A stretch of DNA of 64,000 nucleotides from Schizochytrium sp. CCTCC M209059 (taxonomy: Eukaryota; Sar; Bigyra; Thraustochytrida; Thraustochytriidae), in NCBI GenBank assembly GCA_000818945.1, contig KN805377.1, positions 235,051-299,050 of the forward strand. The letters run 5' to 3'. The notes under the pieces were generated by a model. That model was given only the letters and a program-made list of their open reading frames with translations. It was not told the DNA's origin and did not search any database. Position numbers and translations under genes: made by a program. Numbering within the stretch: the stretch's first letter is position 1; each line of letters begins with the position of its first letter. Of the stretch, positions 41,807 to 51,086 are shown in pieces.

Positions 41807-42988
41807 ATGGCGCATATCTTGCTCAAGAGCCTGGCCACGAACGCAGGACGTCGCACGCATCTGGACGGCTGTGGAGGGCGGCTCAATGCTGCGTGGAAAG
41901 TGACGGCACGCTACAGCGCCCAAACGCGCCCACTATCCTCGACGGCTCCGGAGCCGCACGAGGCCAACTTTGCCAGCTCGAATGGACGTGAATCCGAGGG
42001 CACCGGCGCTCGAATTACCTCGCGCGGCGCAAGGGGGTCTGGCTTGCCTTCTGCCTTTCGCCGTCGTGAGCGTAGCTCGCGATCTCTTCAAAATGAGCGC
42101 CTCGCAGACAGGTACGTGGTCAAGGAGCTCATCGGCCGCGGTGGCTTTGGACTCGTTCGACTCGGCATTGACACCCAAGACAGGAACAAGTGCGTCGCTC
42201 TCAAGTGTATAAACAAGAACGCGGACCAAAGGGTCCTGCAAACGGAGCTTTCTGTGCTGCGCCAGCTCATGGAGGTTGAGAAAAGCGATGCACGTGCGCG
42301 CAGCCTTTTCACCGTGCCACAAGAAATTATCGAGCTCGAAGACCAGTTCGTCGTGGTGCTCGAGTATCTTGGTGGTGGCGACCTGTTCGATCGTATCGTG
42401 CACCTCGGGCACGTACCTGAGCGCGACCTCAAGCCGGTCATGCGCCAGGTCGCCCAAAGCCTAGCTCACCTTCACCGTCAGGACATTATCCATCGCGATG
42501 TCAAACCTGAAAATATCCTGTTTCGCGTGGCTTCTCGTCCCAATACACAGCTCGACCCGACATGCATCGGTTTTGATGAAATGCTTCCTTGGTCTTCGCT
42601 CGCGCCTGTGCTCTGTGACTTTGGTCTCAGCCATGTCTTTGGAACGGTTGACCTCATCGAGCCTCCTGCCGGAACCTTTGGGTACGCCTCCCCTCAGGTG
42701 CTAAAGAGGGAGAAGAACATTGACTCCGCTTGCGACATGTGGTCCTTTGGAGTCATGATGTATGCCGCCTTGAGCGGTGAGCTCCCCTTTCCAGCCAGCA
42801 CCGATGGCAGCACGCTCATGGAAGAGCACCTGCAGGAGGCCTACCGCGGTCCGCGTTATTCGAACCACCGATGGAATGACATTTCACTAGATGCGCAGCA
42901 TCTTATCAGCGACCTTCTCCACTATTCGCCCTTTGACCGCCCGACTGCTGTTGAAGTCCTTCGTCATCCTTGGCTCACGACCGTTTGA
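41807..42988 (+). CDS. Ser/Thr protein kinase (CAMK-like), possibly mitochondrial or chloroplast-type targeted
   Basis: 393 residues. Complete kinase domain from about 100 to 393: glycine loop GRGGFGLV, Lys in VALKCI, hinge with EYLGGGDLFDRI, catalytic loop HRDVKPEN (about 229), DFGLSH (about 271), an activation-segment GTFGYASPQ (APE-like) and DMWSFGVMMYAALSGELPF. DLFDRI and the C lobe resemble calcium/calmodulin-type kinases, but no EF hands or regulatory tail follow. The first 95 residues are Arg/Ser/Ala-rich with few acids early on (MAHILLKSLATNAGRR), which may be a presequence. All catalytic residues are present, so it should be active. Confidence 0.88.
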   Translation: MAHILLKSLATNAGRRTHLDGCGGRLNAAWKVTARYSAQTRPLSSTAPEPHEANFASSNGRESEGTGARITSRGARGSGLPSAFRRRERSSRSLQNERLADRYVVKELIGRGGFGLVRLGIDTQDRNKCVALKCINKNADQRVLQTELSVLRQLMEVEKSDARARSLFTVPQEIIELEDQFVVVLEYLGGGDLFDRIVHLGHVPERDLKPVMRQVAQSLAHLHRQDIIHRDVKPENILFRVASRPNTQLDPTCIGFDEMLPWSSLAPVLCDFGLSHVFGTVDLIEPPAGTFGYASPQVLKREKNIDSACDMWSFGVMMYAALSGELPFPASTDGSTLMEEHLQEAYRGPRYSNHRWNDISLDAQHLISDLLHYSPFDRPTAVEVLRHPWLTTV

Positions 42989-44386
42989 GCAACTACACCC
43001 CGCAATCTCTCCCTCTCTCTCTTACACACACTCACACATTCTCTCACTCTCTCACTCATTCGCCCACTCCATTTCTGTGTTATTTCAATGCTGCGTATTC
43101 AACTTATTCCAACTTTTTCGTTTGCGCGCGCGCATATGCGCGCAGACATTTCCTTTATTTGTAGAAAAGCCAAACAAACAAGCACCCAAAAACGAAAAAA
43201 ATAAAAAGAACTGAAGATACTAACGAACGCAAGTATGAACGCACGCGACCGCACCCCCCCCCTTGCGTACGACTGACTACGTTTTCCTCTGGTGATCCAC
43301 TTTTTGTCTTGTAATTTTCCTTGGCCTTGCTCAAAGGAATGCCTGGTACGTGCATCTTTCCATGCGCAAAATTTGTTTGTCATGCAATCAGACGCAATTT
43401 TCTGATCTACAATCCTTACACTTAGCATGTTTTCTCTCACGCGATCTCAGGTTGCCTGCCTGCCTGCCTGCCTGCCTGCCTTGCCTGCCTATCTGTGTGT
43501 TGGTCGTTGTCTGGCAAGGCCTGATAGACACAGACCAAAAAAAATGCTTTCAGTCCAGTATTAGGTACACTTTAGTTCGGAAAAGGATGTTAAGTCACGA
43601 GCGCGCCAGCCTGGGTTCAGTTCGAGTCAGACAGAGCCTGTCTGTATTTTTCTACTCACAGCCATTGGCAATTTCGAAAAAATCAGTTCGAAAATTTCAT
43701 TTTTCATATTTGATCGGTCTGATGTACCAGTGTTTTCCCTCTTTTCAGCTTGAGGAGCGTCGAGGTTTCCTTCCCGCTCAACCCTTGTATATGTAAGTAG
43801 TGATTTGCCAATGCTTTCAAGTCCTACAGGCTCTGAGTCATGTTATTCTTTAAGATTATGAAATTCTCCTTTGCTGCGGCGTCATCTAGGACTTGCTTTG
43901 TTTGTCCGTCGACTTATTCGGGAGACGCAAAGCACTACCCCATCTGGAGAGGATGACCCACAAGATACGGTCAATGACTTCCTCTCCTCTCAAAGTAGCT
44001 GGCAGCGTTCTGGTTCATGAACAAATGCGCACTGGGCGGAGACCTTGCTTGACCTTGATCTTGAGTTTCTTTGCCTCGATCGTGTGGTGTTTAGCTACTC
44101 ACGACCTGCTGCAACACACCAGAGAACAAGCTGACTGCAGTAAGCTCGCGCAACCATTTTTACAATCCCCACATGCGTGCAAAGCGACGACAGGAAATAC
44201 GCACAAATTATCAAAATGGAGAAGCCCTTTTCATGAGACAATGGTGTTTTTTAATTGTTTCTCCCAACGCTTTTCCCGGAAAGAGAGCAAGGAGAGCTTG
44301 AGACCAAGTGAAAACGAAGAAGAACAGTGAACAGTCTCACTGGCCCCGAGAACTCTAGGTTGGTAAGCAAAATCGATTTGTTTCAA
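42989..44386. other. Gene-free convergent spacer with (TGCC)n
   Basis: Between the kinase stop and the carrier stop. It includes a CTCA/CACA-rich tract after the kinase and a (TGCC)n run at 43453-43490. Composition is lower in GC than the genes. Open frames (for example 43893-44330) have no motif or homolog I recognise. Confidence 0.5.
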
Positions 44387-45310
44387 TCAAGTCATGTATC
44401 CGAGACCCATGAGTTTGCGCACGTTCTCGTACAGCGGCATGTTGAGCGTCCACAGCGGCGCCAAGCGGAAAAACAGCGGAGTCCAGCCTTTGTAGAGCTC
44501 CATAACACCATGCTGGCGCACAATTTGCTGTACGCAATCAAGAATGCCATTGTACCGGATGCCCAAGGCCGGGGCCGCCTGGTACTTGGTCATGATAAAA
44601 TCGCACGGAGCCGAGAATGTCGAGGCCAAAAATGCCGAAGCTATAGAGGCAACCACGTGCAACAACGGACCCTCCTCGACGCCGTTACGCAGAGCCTCTG
44701 TCTTTGTATAGTCGTAGCCGAGCTGAGCGCCTGCAGACAGGAGGGCTCCACGCACCATGAGCGTCGAGGAGCCACGCATCAGCGACGGCAAACCCTCCTC
44801 TCGGGCCATCTTGACGAGACAATCTGTCATTGACGCGTACGGTCGCTGCGTCATGTGTGCTGTCACTTGAAGCCGGACCTTGGCCTGGAACAATGGGTTC
44901 GCGATCGTAAAGCCTACAGCTCCGGCCGAAAAACCTGCGAGCCACATGTGAAAGGCGCTCTTGTCCTTGTCTCCTGCCAGCAAGTCGCGCAGGGTCGGAT
45001 AGAAGCCGAGACGCATGCCCGAGCTCACTGCCACGGCGCTCGAGTGCGCCACGCAGCCGGGGACCCAGAACCCGCGCACGAAGCCTTCATTCGCCACGAC
45101 CTTGCGCGCGAAGCCCCGAATACCGAGCGCCCGGTCCTCCGCGGTCGCCACCTGCCATCGTATCCTCACGGTGTCGAGCGGGTTGAAGACGGCCACGCTA
45201 AACGCTGTGCACGACGATCCGGCCAGGATGTTGAGCTTGAGCTCCTCCAGGTTGCGCCGGTGCTTCTCCGCCGCCGTGCTCGGCTGCTGCTGCAGCTTGG
45301 CGTCCGTCAT
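44387..45310 (-). CDS. Mitochondrial carrier family protein (SLC25)
   Basis: 307 residues from MTDAKLQQQPSTAAEKHRR, the usual carrier size, with three repeats of about 100 residues. The PX[DE]XX[KR] signatures read PLDTVRIRW (repeat 1), a degenerate PLFQAKVRL (repeat 2) and PCDFIMTKY (repeat 3), each after a helix of the six-helix bundle. Carriers exchange metabolites across the inner mitochondrial membrane. The pattern is nearest dicarboxylate/uncoupling-type members, but the substrate is not determinable. The frame extends upstream to 45589 through a Cys-Ser-Pro-Gly repeat that looks like leader sequence. The Met at 45310 just before the first helix is preferred. Confidence 0.85.
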   Translation of the reverse strand: MTDAKLQQQPSTAAEKHRRNLEELKLNILAGSSCTAFSVAVFNPLDTVRIRWQVATAEDRALGIRGFARKVVANEGFVRGFWVPGCVAHSSAVAVSSGMRLGFYPTLRDLLAGDKDKSAFHMWLAGFSAGAVGFTIANPLFQAKVRLQVTAHMTQRPYASMTDCLVKMAREEGLPSLMRGSSTLMVRGALLSAGAQLGYDYTKTEALRNGVEEGPLLHVVASIASAFLASTFSAPCDFIMTKYQAAPALGIRYNGILDCVQQIVRQHGVMELYKGWTPLFFRLAPLWTLNMPLYENVRKLMGLGYMT

Positions 45311-46279
45311 CCCGTTCCCCTCCTCGTCCTCGAGCTCGTTCTCGATCCCGATTCCTCGCAGCTGCGCGTCCTGCCCTGCGACGCGCGACCCCGCGACCCC
45401 AAGACCGCGCGCAGGCAGCCAGCCAGGCGACAGGCAGCCAGGCGAGCAGCCAGGCGAGCAGCCAGGCTCGCCGGTGGACGAGCACGCCGTGCCGCGCCGA
45501 GGCGAAGGCGGTCTGGGTCTGCACGACGCCGTCATCCGGGTCCTCACAATTTCGACGATCGGTGCAGACGCTCTTCTCGCATCGATCAACCCGCATCGTC
45601 GGGATCAGTCATCGCGCCCATTGTCCCCATCATCGTCATCGTCAGGACGAGGGAAACAAACCGCGCGGGAGGCGGTGCCGGACTTTTCTCAAGAGCAGGA
45701 TCTCCAGCGCCTCAGCGTCCAGGCACGGCATGGAGACGGTGGATACTTTGGAGGCCATCGAGGTCGAGGCCGCCTTCCGTGTTCATTCAAGCAGCCAGGC
45801 GCTCTGCCTCGACTCCTCGTTATATTGCATTAAATGACGGGAACGAGTCGTAGGCACGCGCCCGGAGGACCTGCGAGCGCGCCCCGGCGGCAATCTCGCT
45901 TCGCTTGCTCGGGCAGTAGCTTGCTCTCGCCCTCGCCCTCGCGCGCAAGGGAAGACAGAATAGGCCTCGGCAAGGCCAAGCAAGCGAGCGAGCGAGCAAG
46001 CGAGCAAGCAAGCCCAAGCGATCGCCTGCGTGCGAGCACGTAGCGGCAGCCAGCAGCGGCGGGGACACATGGCTTGCGTCAAGGTGTCCGGTGACTGACT
46101 GGCCGGGCGGCGTTAGCAACAAGATGGAGAGCAAAGGGAGAGAGCTCCTAGTCTAGGTGATTGAGCGCAGGCTTGCGCTCAAGAAGAGCAGAGGGAAGAG
46201 GGACGCAGCGAGCGCGGCAGAGCGGCTGGATTGGGGGTCCGCGCGCAATGCCAAAAGAGCGTCCAGAGGCGTTCACGAA
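45311..46279. other. Divergent promoter region between the carrier and the HECT gene
   Basis: GC-rich with (AGCCAGGCG)n-like repeats near 45420-45470 and (GCGA/GCAA)n near 45975-46010. In-frame codons precede both starts, so longer N termini are possible, but nothing conserved lies there. Confidence 0.45.
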
Positions 46280-48748
46280 ATGCTGACGTGGCTGTCCGGC
46301 GTTCTGTCGCGCAAGCGACTCTCGTCCGGCTCGCTGGTTTCGAACAGTTCCAAGGTGCGCCAGGACGAGGATGAGACCGATGCCGCGACCTCGGCGCTGC
46401 AGATCGAGGCTGCAGAGCGTGGCGCAGAGTTTGGTGTCGTGCTCGAAGGTGGTGACGTCGTCAAACAAAAGGTCTCAGTTCACTACGTTGTAAACAACAT
46501 CTATTACGCGGCGCCAGTCCGCGTGAGCAAGCTCAAGGCGAAGCGGGAGAGCTACATTTGGATCGAGCTCGATGAGCGGGCCGTCGACCGACAAGCCAAC
46601 ACCGGGGCCGCAGACGCTGCCGAGTGGGAAAAGCACAAACGTTCTTTTCCCCCAGGCGTCTCGGTAAATAATATCGGAAACGTCAAGGTTGGGGAGACCG
46701 GCCGCAAAATATCCGGCGATGACGTCTGGGCAGCCTTTGAGCCGCCGCGTCGACCGCGCAAACCCCCTCGCGCCGAGGTGCAGGGCGCCAATATCATTTT
46801 CGTCACCATCTGCAACGTCCTCGGACTTGTTGACTATTACGAGGTGCAGTACATGGCCGTCGTTCCGAACCACGAAGCCGTCATTCTTGATCCGCGTCTT
46901 CGCACTTCGCGCGAGTGGGATTCGCTCGGACATGTCTCTGCTGCCTCGCGCCAAATTGACGTCGAGAATATTCAATGCGGCGTGCAGTACATCTTTCGTG
47001 CACGCGCACACAACAAACTTGGCTGGGGTCCCTTTTCTGTACCCAGTGAAGCCGTGCACACATTCCCGGAAGCTCCGTCTGTCCCAGCACCTCCGTTTGT
47101 GCAGCAGCCGTCCGGTATCCGTGCGGATCGACTTGTTTTGCAATGGACATGCCCGGCTGCGCGGGGCAGCGAAATTCAAGAATTCCGCGTCGCTGGCGGG
47201 GCGCTGCGCGACGAGACGGTGCAAGACATTTTCACGGGCCAAGCTCTTCACTTGCGCCTGTTGAATCTCGCTCCTTCCGCGGACTACCACTTCAAGGTCC
47301 AGGCAGTCAATGCAGTGGGTCCAAGTCCTTGGAGCGAGTACATGACCGTTCGCACCAAGCCATTTAATACCGCCGTAAATGCTACGAGCGCTACTTCTGC
47401 TGGTGCTGGTGCGGGTGCTAGTGCTGGTATTGCTGCCAGCTCGCAAGATAGTCCAAATCCTGGACCTTATATATCGGATTGGGTCGAGGTGGTGCGCTGG
47501 GATACGTACGCGCCCAGCTATATCAACATTGAAACCGGCACGGAGACTGACGATCGCCCCGCCGCAATTGACGGTCCGGTGGATCCAATTGTAGAGTTCA
47601 AAAAGAAGAGGTTTCGCTTCAATGCCGAGCTATTACGCAAGGTGCCCAAAGGCCCAGCAAACGTGTTGCGTCTCTACATCCATCGGAATTCTCTCCTCAT
47701 GGACTCCATGGCAAAGCTCATGGCGGTGCATGACATGGAGAAACTCCAGATGCGAATCAAGGTTGAATATGAGGGTGAAGAGGGCATTGATGCTGGCGGC
47801 ATTGCCAAGGATTGGTTTCTGCGCGTCTCACAGCTCCTCTTTGCCGAGGACTCGGGACTTTTTGTCATGAGCGAGAGCGAGGCGGGAGGATACGACGTTC
47901 GCCTCGCGCCCGCGGCTCCCGACGGCGGTACGCTGGAGTCCTGGTTTTACTTTGTGGGACGCGTTCTTGGCAAGGCTATTCTCGACCGCCAGCTCGTTGA
48001 CGTCAAACTCAGCGGCACCCTGTTCAAGCAGATTCTTGGCATGCATGTGGATATTGACGACTTGCGTGAATCTGACCCGGCCCTCGTCAAGAACATGATG
48101 TGGATGCTTGAGAATGATATTGACGGCATACTCTTTGAGGAATTTTGCGTTAGCGTGGACCCGCATCCGAACGCACCCGTGCAGGAACAGGTCATTGTCG
48201 ATCTCGTCCCCGGCGGTCGCAACATCGAGGTAACCAACGAGAACAAGGAGGACTACGTTGAAAAGATGCTCAAATGGCGCGCTGTGGACTCGTGCCGGCC
48301 GCACATCGAGGCAATAAGGCACGGCCTTTTCGAGGTCGTGCCCGAGGCGGCATTGCGTGCCGCCGATTTTTCGCTTGCCGAGCTCGAAATGCTGTGGAAT
48401 GGTTTGCCCTTTATTGACGTACAGCAGATCCGGGCCGGCTGCGTGTATCAAGGGGGATTCGACGCCAACAGCCCCGCCGTACACTGGTTCTGGACGCTCT
48501 TTCGCGACATGGACGCTGCCGATCAGGCGCTGCTATTGCGCTTCGCGACGGGAACTTCCAAGGTGCCAATGGACGGCTTCACGCCGCCCTTCAACCTCAC
48601 GTTGAATGACCAGCTCGACAGACATGCCCTCTGCAAGGCGCATGCCTGCTTCAACCAGGTCGTCCTTCCGGACTACGCGACCGAGGCCGTGCTCCGCGAC
48701 AAGGTGCTCTTTGCCATTCGCAACACCGACGGCTTCTTGCTGGGCTGA
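46280..48748 (+). CDS. HECT-type E3 ubiquitin ligase with fibronectin type III domains
   Basis: 822 residues from the first ATG of the frame. Two fibronectin-III domains cover about 160-300 and 305-400 (GVQYIFRARAHNKLGWGPFS and DYHFKVQAVNAVGPSPWSEY are the typical last strands). A linker rich in Ala/Gly/Ser follows. The HECT domain fills about 480-822: MRIKVEYEGEEGIDAGGIAK (N lobe), WFYFVGRVLGKAILDRQLVD, and the catalytic AHACFNQVVLPDY with Cys 790. It should accept ubiquitin from an E2 on Cys 790 and pass it to substrates bound by the fibronectin domains. FN3 plus HECT is not a common pairing in animals or yeast. The frame is open upstream to 46157 but lacks an ATG. Confidence 0.9.
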   Translation: MLTWLSGVLSRKRLSSGSLVSNSSKVRQDEDETDAATSALQIEAAERGAEFGVVLEGGDVVKQKVSVHYVVNNIYYAAPVRVSKLKAKRESYIWIELDERAVDRQANTGAADAAEWEKHKRSFPPGVSVNNIGNVKVGETGRKISGDDVWAAFEPPRRPRKPPRAEVQGANIIFVTICNVLGLVDYYEVQYMAVVPNHEAVILDPRLRTSREWDSLGHVSAASRQIDVENIQCGVQYIFRARAHNKLGWGPFSVPSEAVHTFPEAPSVPAPPFVQQPSGIRADRLVLQWTCPAARGSEIQEFRVAGGALRDETVQDIFTGQALHLRLLNLAPSADYHFKVQAVNAVGPSPWSEYMTVRTKPFNTAVNATSATSAGAGAGASAGIAASSQDSPNPGPYISDWVEVVRWDTYAPSYINIETGTETDDRPAAIDGPVDPIVEFKKKRFRFNAELLRKVPKGPANVLRLYIHRNSLLMDSMAKLMAVHDMEKLQMRIKVEYEGEEGIDAGGIAKDWFLRVSQLLFAEDSGLFVMSESEAGGYDVRLAPAAPDGGTLESWFYFVGRVLGKAILDRQLVDVKLSGTLFKQILGMHVDIDDLRESDPALVKNMMWMLENDIDGILFEEFCVSVDPHPNAPVQEQVIVDLVPGGRNIEVTNENKEDYVEKMLKWRAVDSCRPHIEAIRHGLFEVVPEAALRAADFSLAELEMLWNGLPFIDVQQIRAGCVYQGGFDANSPAVHWFWTLFRDMDAADQALLLRFATGTSKVPMDGFTPPFNLTLNDQLDRHALCKAHACFNQVVLPDYATEAVLRDKVLFAIRNTDGFLLG

Positions 48749-49214
48749 TACGCATTGACTATGACCGAAGGTCGAGCACGGGATGATGGGACCAAGTGCA
48801 GCCGCAAATCGGGACTCAAAAAAAACTGAGAGCGCATACGTCGAACGCGGTCGAGCGTCGAGCGTCGAGCGACGAGGTCGAGAGCGAGAGCGAGGCGAGA
48901 GCGAGAGCGAGGCGAGAGCGAGAGCGAGAGCGCGGAGCTGGAGCGGAGCCGGAGCTGAGAAGGGAGGGGAGGCATGCGCGAAGCTGAGGCGTCAGGCTCG
49001 CGGGTCGGTCGGCCGATCGAGAAGGTGATTCATCGCCGCGCGAAGCTACTTTGCTGCCTGTGCGGTGCCGTGGTGACACGAAAGCGAGGACTCCGGGACA
49101 CGCCGCACGCGCGCCGGTGCGCAGTGACACGGAAAGCATGGGCGACTCTGCAGTTGGTGACGCGGAAAGCACACAGGGCATGGGTTTAACTCTCCTTCAG
49201 CTTCCTCCCCTGTA

Positions 49215-49455
49215 GCAAGTCGAGAACGCTTCGCGGAGTAGAAAAGGTAGGCAGGCACCAGTACCAGTAGCAGCAGCAGCAGGCACCAGTAGCAAGTCGA
49301 GAACGCCACGCGGAGTGGGAAAGGCAGTGCCAGCAGACACCAGCGCCACCGCCAGATCCAAAGCAGACCCGAAACCTCGGAGCGAAAGCAGACAAGAAAG
49401 ACAAGCAAGACAAGCAAGACAAGCAAGACAAGCAAGACAAGCAAGACAAGCAAGA
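49215..49455 (+). repeat. Two leader repeats: ~100-bp imperfect duplication and (ACAAGCAAG)n
   Basis: AGCAAGTCGAGAACGC with following CACCAGTAGCAG-like text occurs at about 49217 and 49292. From 49390 a run of ACAAGCAAG units continues to 49452, just before ATG 49470. Both lie in the leader of the next gene. Confidence 0.75.
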
Positions 49456-49469
49456 CGTCCAAGCTGAAG

Positions 49470-50861
49470 ATGCTGAAGAAGCTGGAAGTGGGCGCCCTCT
49501 GCAACAGCGTGATAGCGCTGGGTGGCAATTACGTGCGTAATTTGCCAGCCATTATGCAAGCGGGCTTTGAAGTGATCGTGAATATGGAGAGTAAGGCCAT
49601 GGCTGAACTCCAGAAGATCCTCAAGAACGCCCCCAACCTCGTCGCTGGCAAAGCAGAGGAGTATCGTGCCGTGCTGACGCAGAACTTTGACGTTGTGGCA
49701 AACAAAATTGCCGCCTTTGTAGAAGCCTGCAACAATGCCGATCACGCTGCCATAGGAATTGCCGGCGCAGCTCTCGTTGCCGCAATTACAGTGATCATCG
49801 TTAGCAAGTCGTGCCGTCGTGGTTGCAAGCGCCCTTCGCCCGACATTGCCGGCTTCATTGAGGACACCAAGGACGTCATCACGGAGACTGAGGTGCAAAA
49901 GATTGAAATCTCGTCGGAGAACTCGGCTGCGGGCCAAGCGAAGGAGAAGGACCAGGCCAATGGCGAAAAGGCTTCGGACAATACCGAGGACGAGATCGTG
50001 GATGGCCCCAAGGCTGAGGACTCCGCTGCGGACCCCGCTGCGGACCAGGCCAAGCACGACAAGGTCGAGGATAAGGTTGAGGACCAGGCCAAGGCTCAGG
50101 CCAAGGATGACAAGGCTGGGGACTTGGCTGCGAACCAGGCCAAGGACGACAAGGTTGAGGACCAGGCCGAGACGCATACCAAGGATGACAAGGTCGAGGA
50201 CTCGGCTGCAAACCAGGCCAAGGACGAGCTTAAGGATGATAACAAGATCGTGGAGGAAGACAAGGAGATGAAGGATTACTCGATCGTGGACCACCACACG
50301 GGCGAGCCAGACGATTCCCAGTCGACTGTGGCTGATGTTCCGAACGAAATGACTTCCAGCTCCCCGGATGACAAGAAGAAGAAGAAGAAATTCGAGACGA
50401 CATGGAAGAGCCATGGCATCGACCGCGAGGTTCCGGTGCAGCAGGCCGTGCAGCCTTCGCGCTCGATCGAGATCGAGACCAATACCTCCCGCCGCGACGC
50501 TTTGGCGTCTCAGCCCTCGAAGTCAAGCGAGCGTGGCCGCACGGGCCCGAAGTCGACCAAGCATGGCCGCACGGGCTCGAAGTCGAGCGAACGTGGCCGC
50601 ACGGGCCCGAAGTCGACCAAGCATGGCCGCATGGGCTCGGAGCCGAAGCGCGCCAAGCTTGAAAGTCCTCCGGAGCGCAAGTCGCAGTCTTCCACCACGC
50701 GCAGCTCTCAGCGGCCGTCCGACTCTTGCGGGAGTGACCAAGAGATCTCTTACGATTACCCCCAGCCCTCCCACGAGACTGAGAGCAAGACCCTCGAGGA
50801 CACCCAAACGCAGCGCGGTTGCGCAAGCGAGGACGAGAACGGAGTAATCGAGATCCTTTAA
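49470..50861 (+). CDS. Unknown membrane protein with charged tandem repeats
   Basis: 463 residues. The N-terminal 85 residues are helical (KAMAELQKILKNAPNLVAGK). A single hydrophobic span covers about 92-112 (AAIGIAGAALVAAITVIIV) and is followed by the basic-Cys SKSCRRGCKRP. From 115 on the protein is low-complexity: an acidic/Lys array of QAKDDKVED-type repeats (about 175-265), and four basic 10-residue units near 350-390 alternating RGRTGPKSTK and HGRTGSKSSE. The charge order suggests a membrane-anchored protein with a long cytosolic tail that binds polyanions or lipids. No family recognised. Confidence 0.65.
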   Translation: MLKKLEVGALCNSVIALGGNYVRNLPAIMQAGFEVIVNMESKAMAELQKILKNAPNLVAGKAEEYRAVLTQNFDVVANKIAAFVEACNNADHAAIGIAGAALVAAITVIIVSKSCRRGCKRPSPDIAGFIEDTKDVITETEVQKIEISSENSAAGQAKEKDQANGEKASDNTEDEIVDGPKAEDSAADPAADQAKHDKVEDKVEDQAKAQAKDDKAGDLAANQAKDDKVEDQAETHTKDDKVEDSAANQAKDELKDDNKIVEEDKEMKDYSIVDHHTGEPDDSQSTVADVPNEMTSSSPDDKKKKKKFETTWKSHGIDREVPVQQAVQPSRSIEIETNTSRRDALASQPSKSSERGRTGPKSTKHGRTGSKSSERGRTGPKSTKHGRMGSEPKRAKLESPPERKSQSSTTRSSQRPSDSCGSDQEISYDYPQPSHETESKTLEDTQTQRGCASEDENGVIEIL

Positions 50862-51086
50862 GTCACGCCCAAATTCTTTGAAACTGGACGCACTTACAAG
50901 CACAGAGGGCTTGGTGAAGGAAAGACGGCCCCATTGTGGTTAAGTCATTCCTTTCATTGATTCCCCGGGTGATAGGTTCCTTCAGTCGAACAAATCGTAT
51001 ATAAAAAGAATAAATCAATCCATGTCACTCACGATCAACCATATGGAAGAGCCCAAAGCTTGCAAATGTACAGAAGGAGCTTTGTG
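50862..51086. other. Convergent 3' spacer
   Basis: Short AT-rich stretch between converging genes; no feature seen beyond likely 3' ends. Confidence 0.5.

Noticed and set aside
43893..44330. 145-codon plus-strand frame
   Set aside because: No motif, atypical composition, located in a low-GC convergent spacer.
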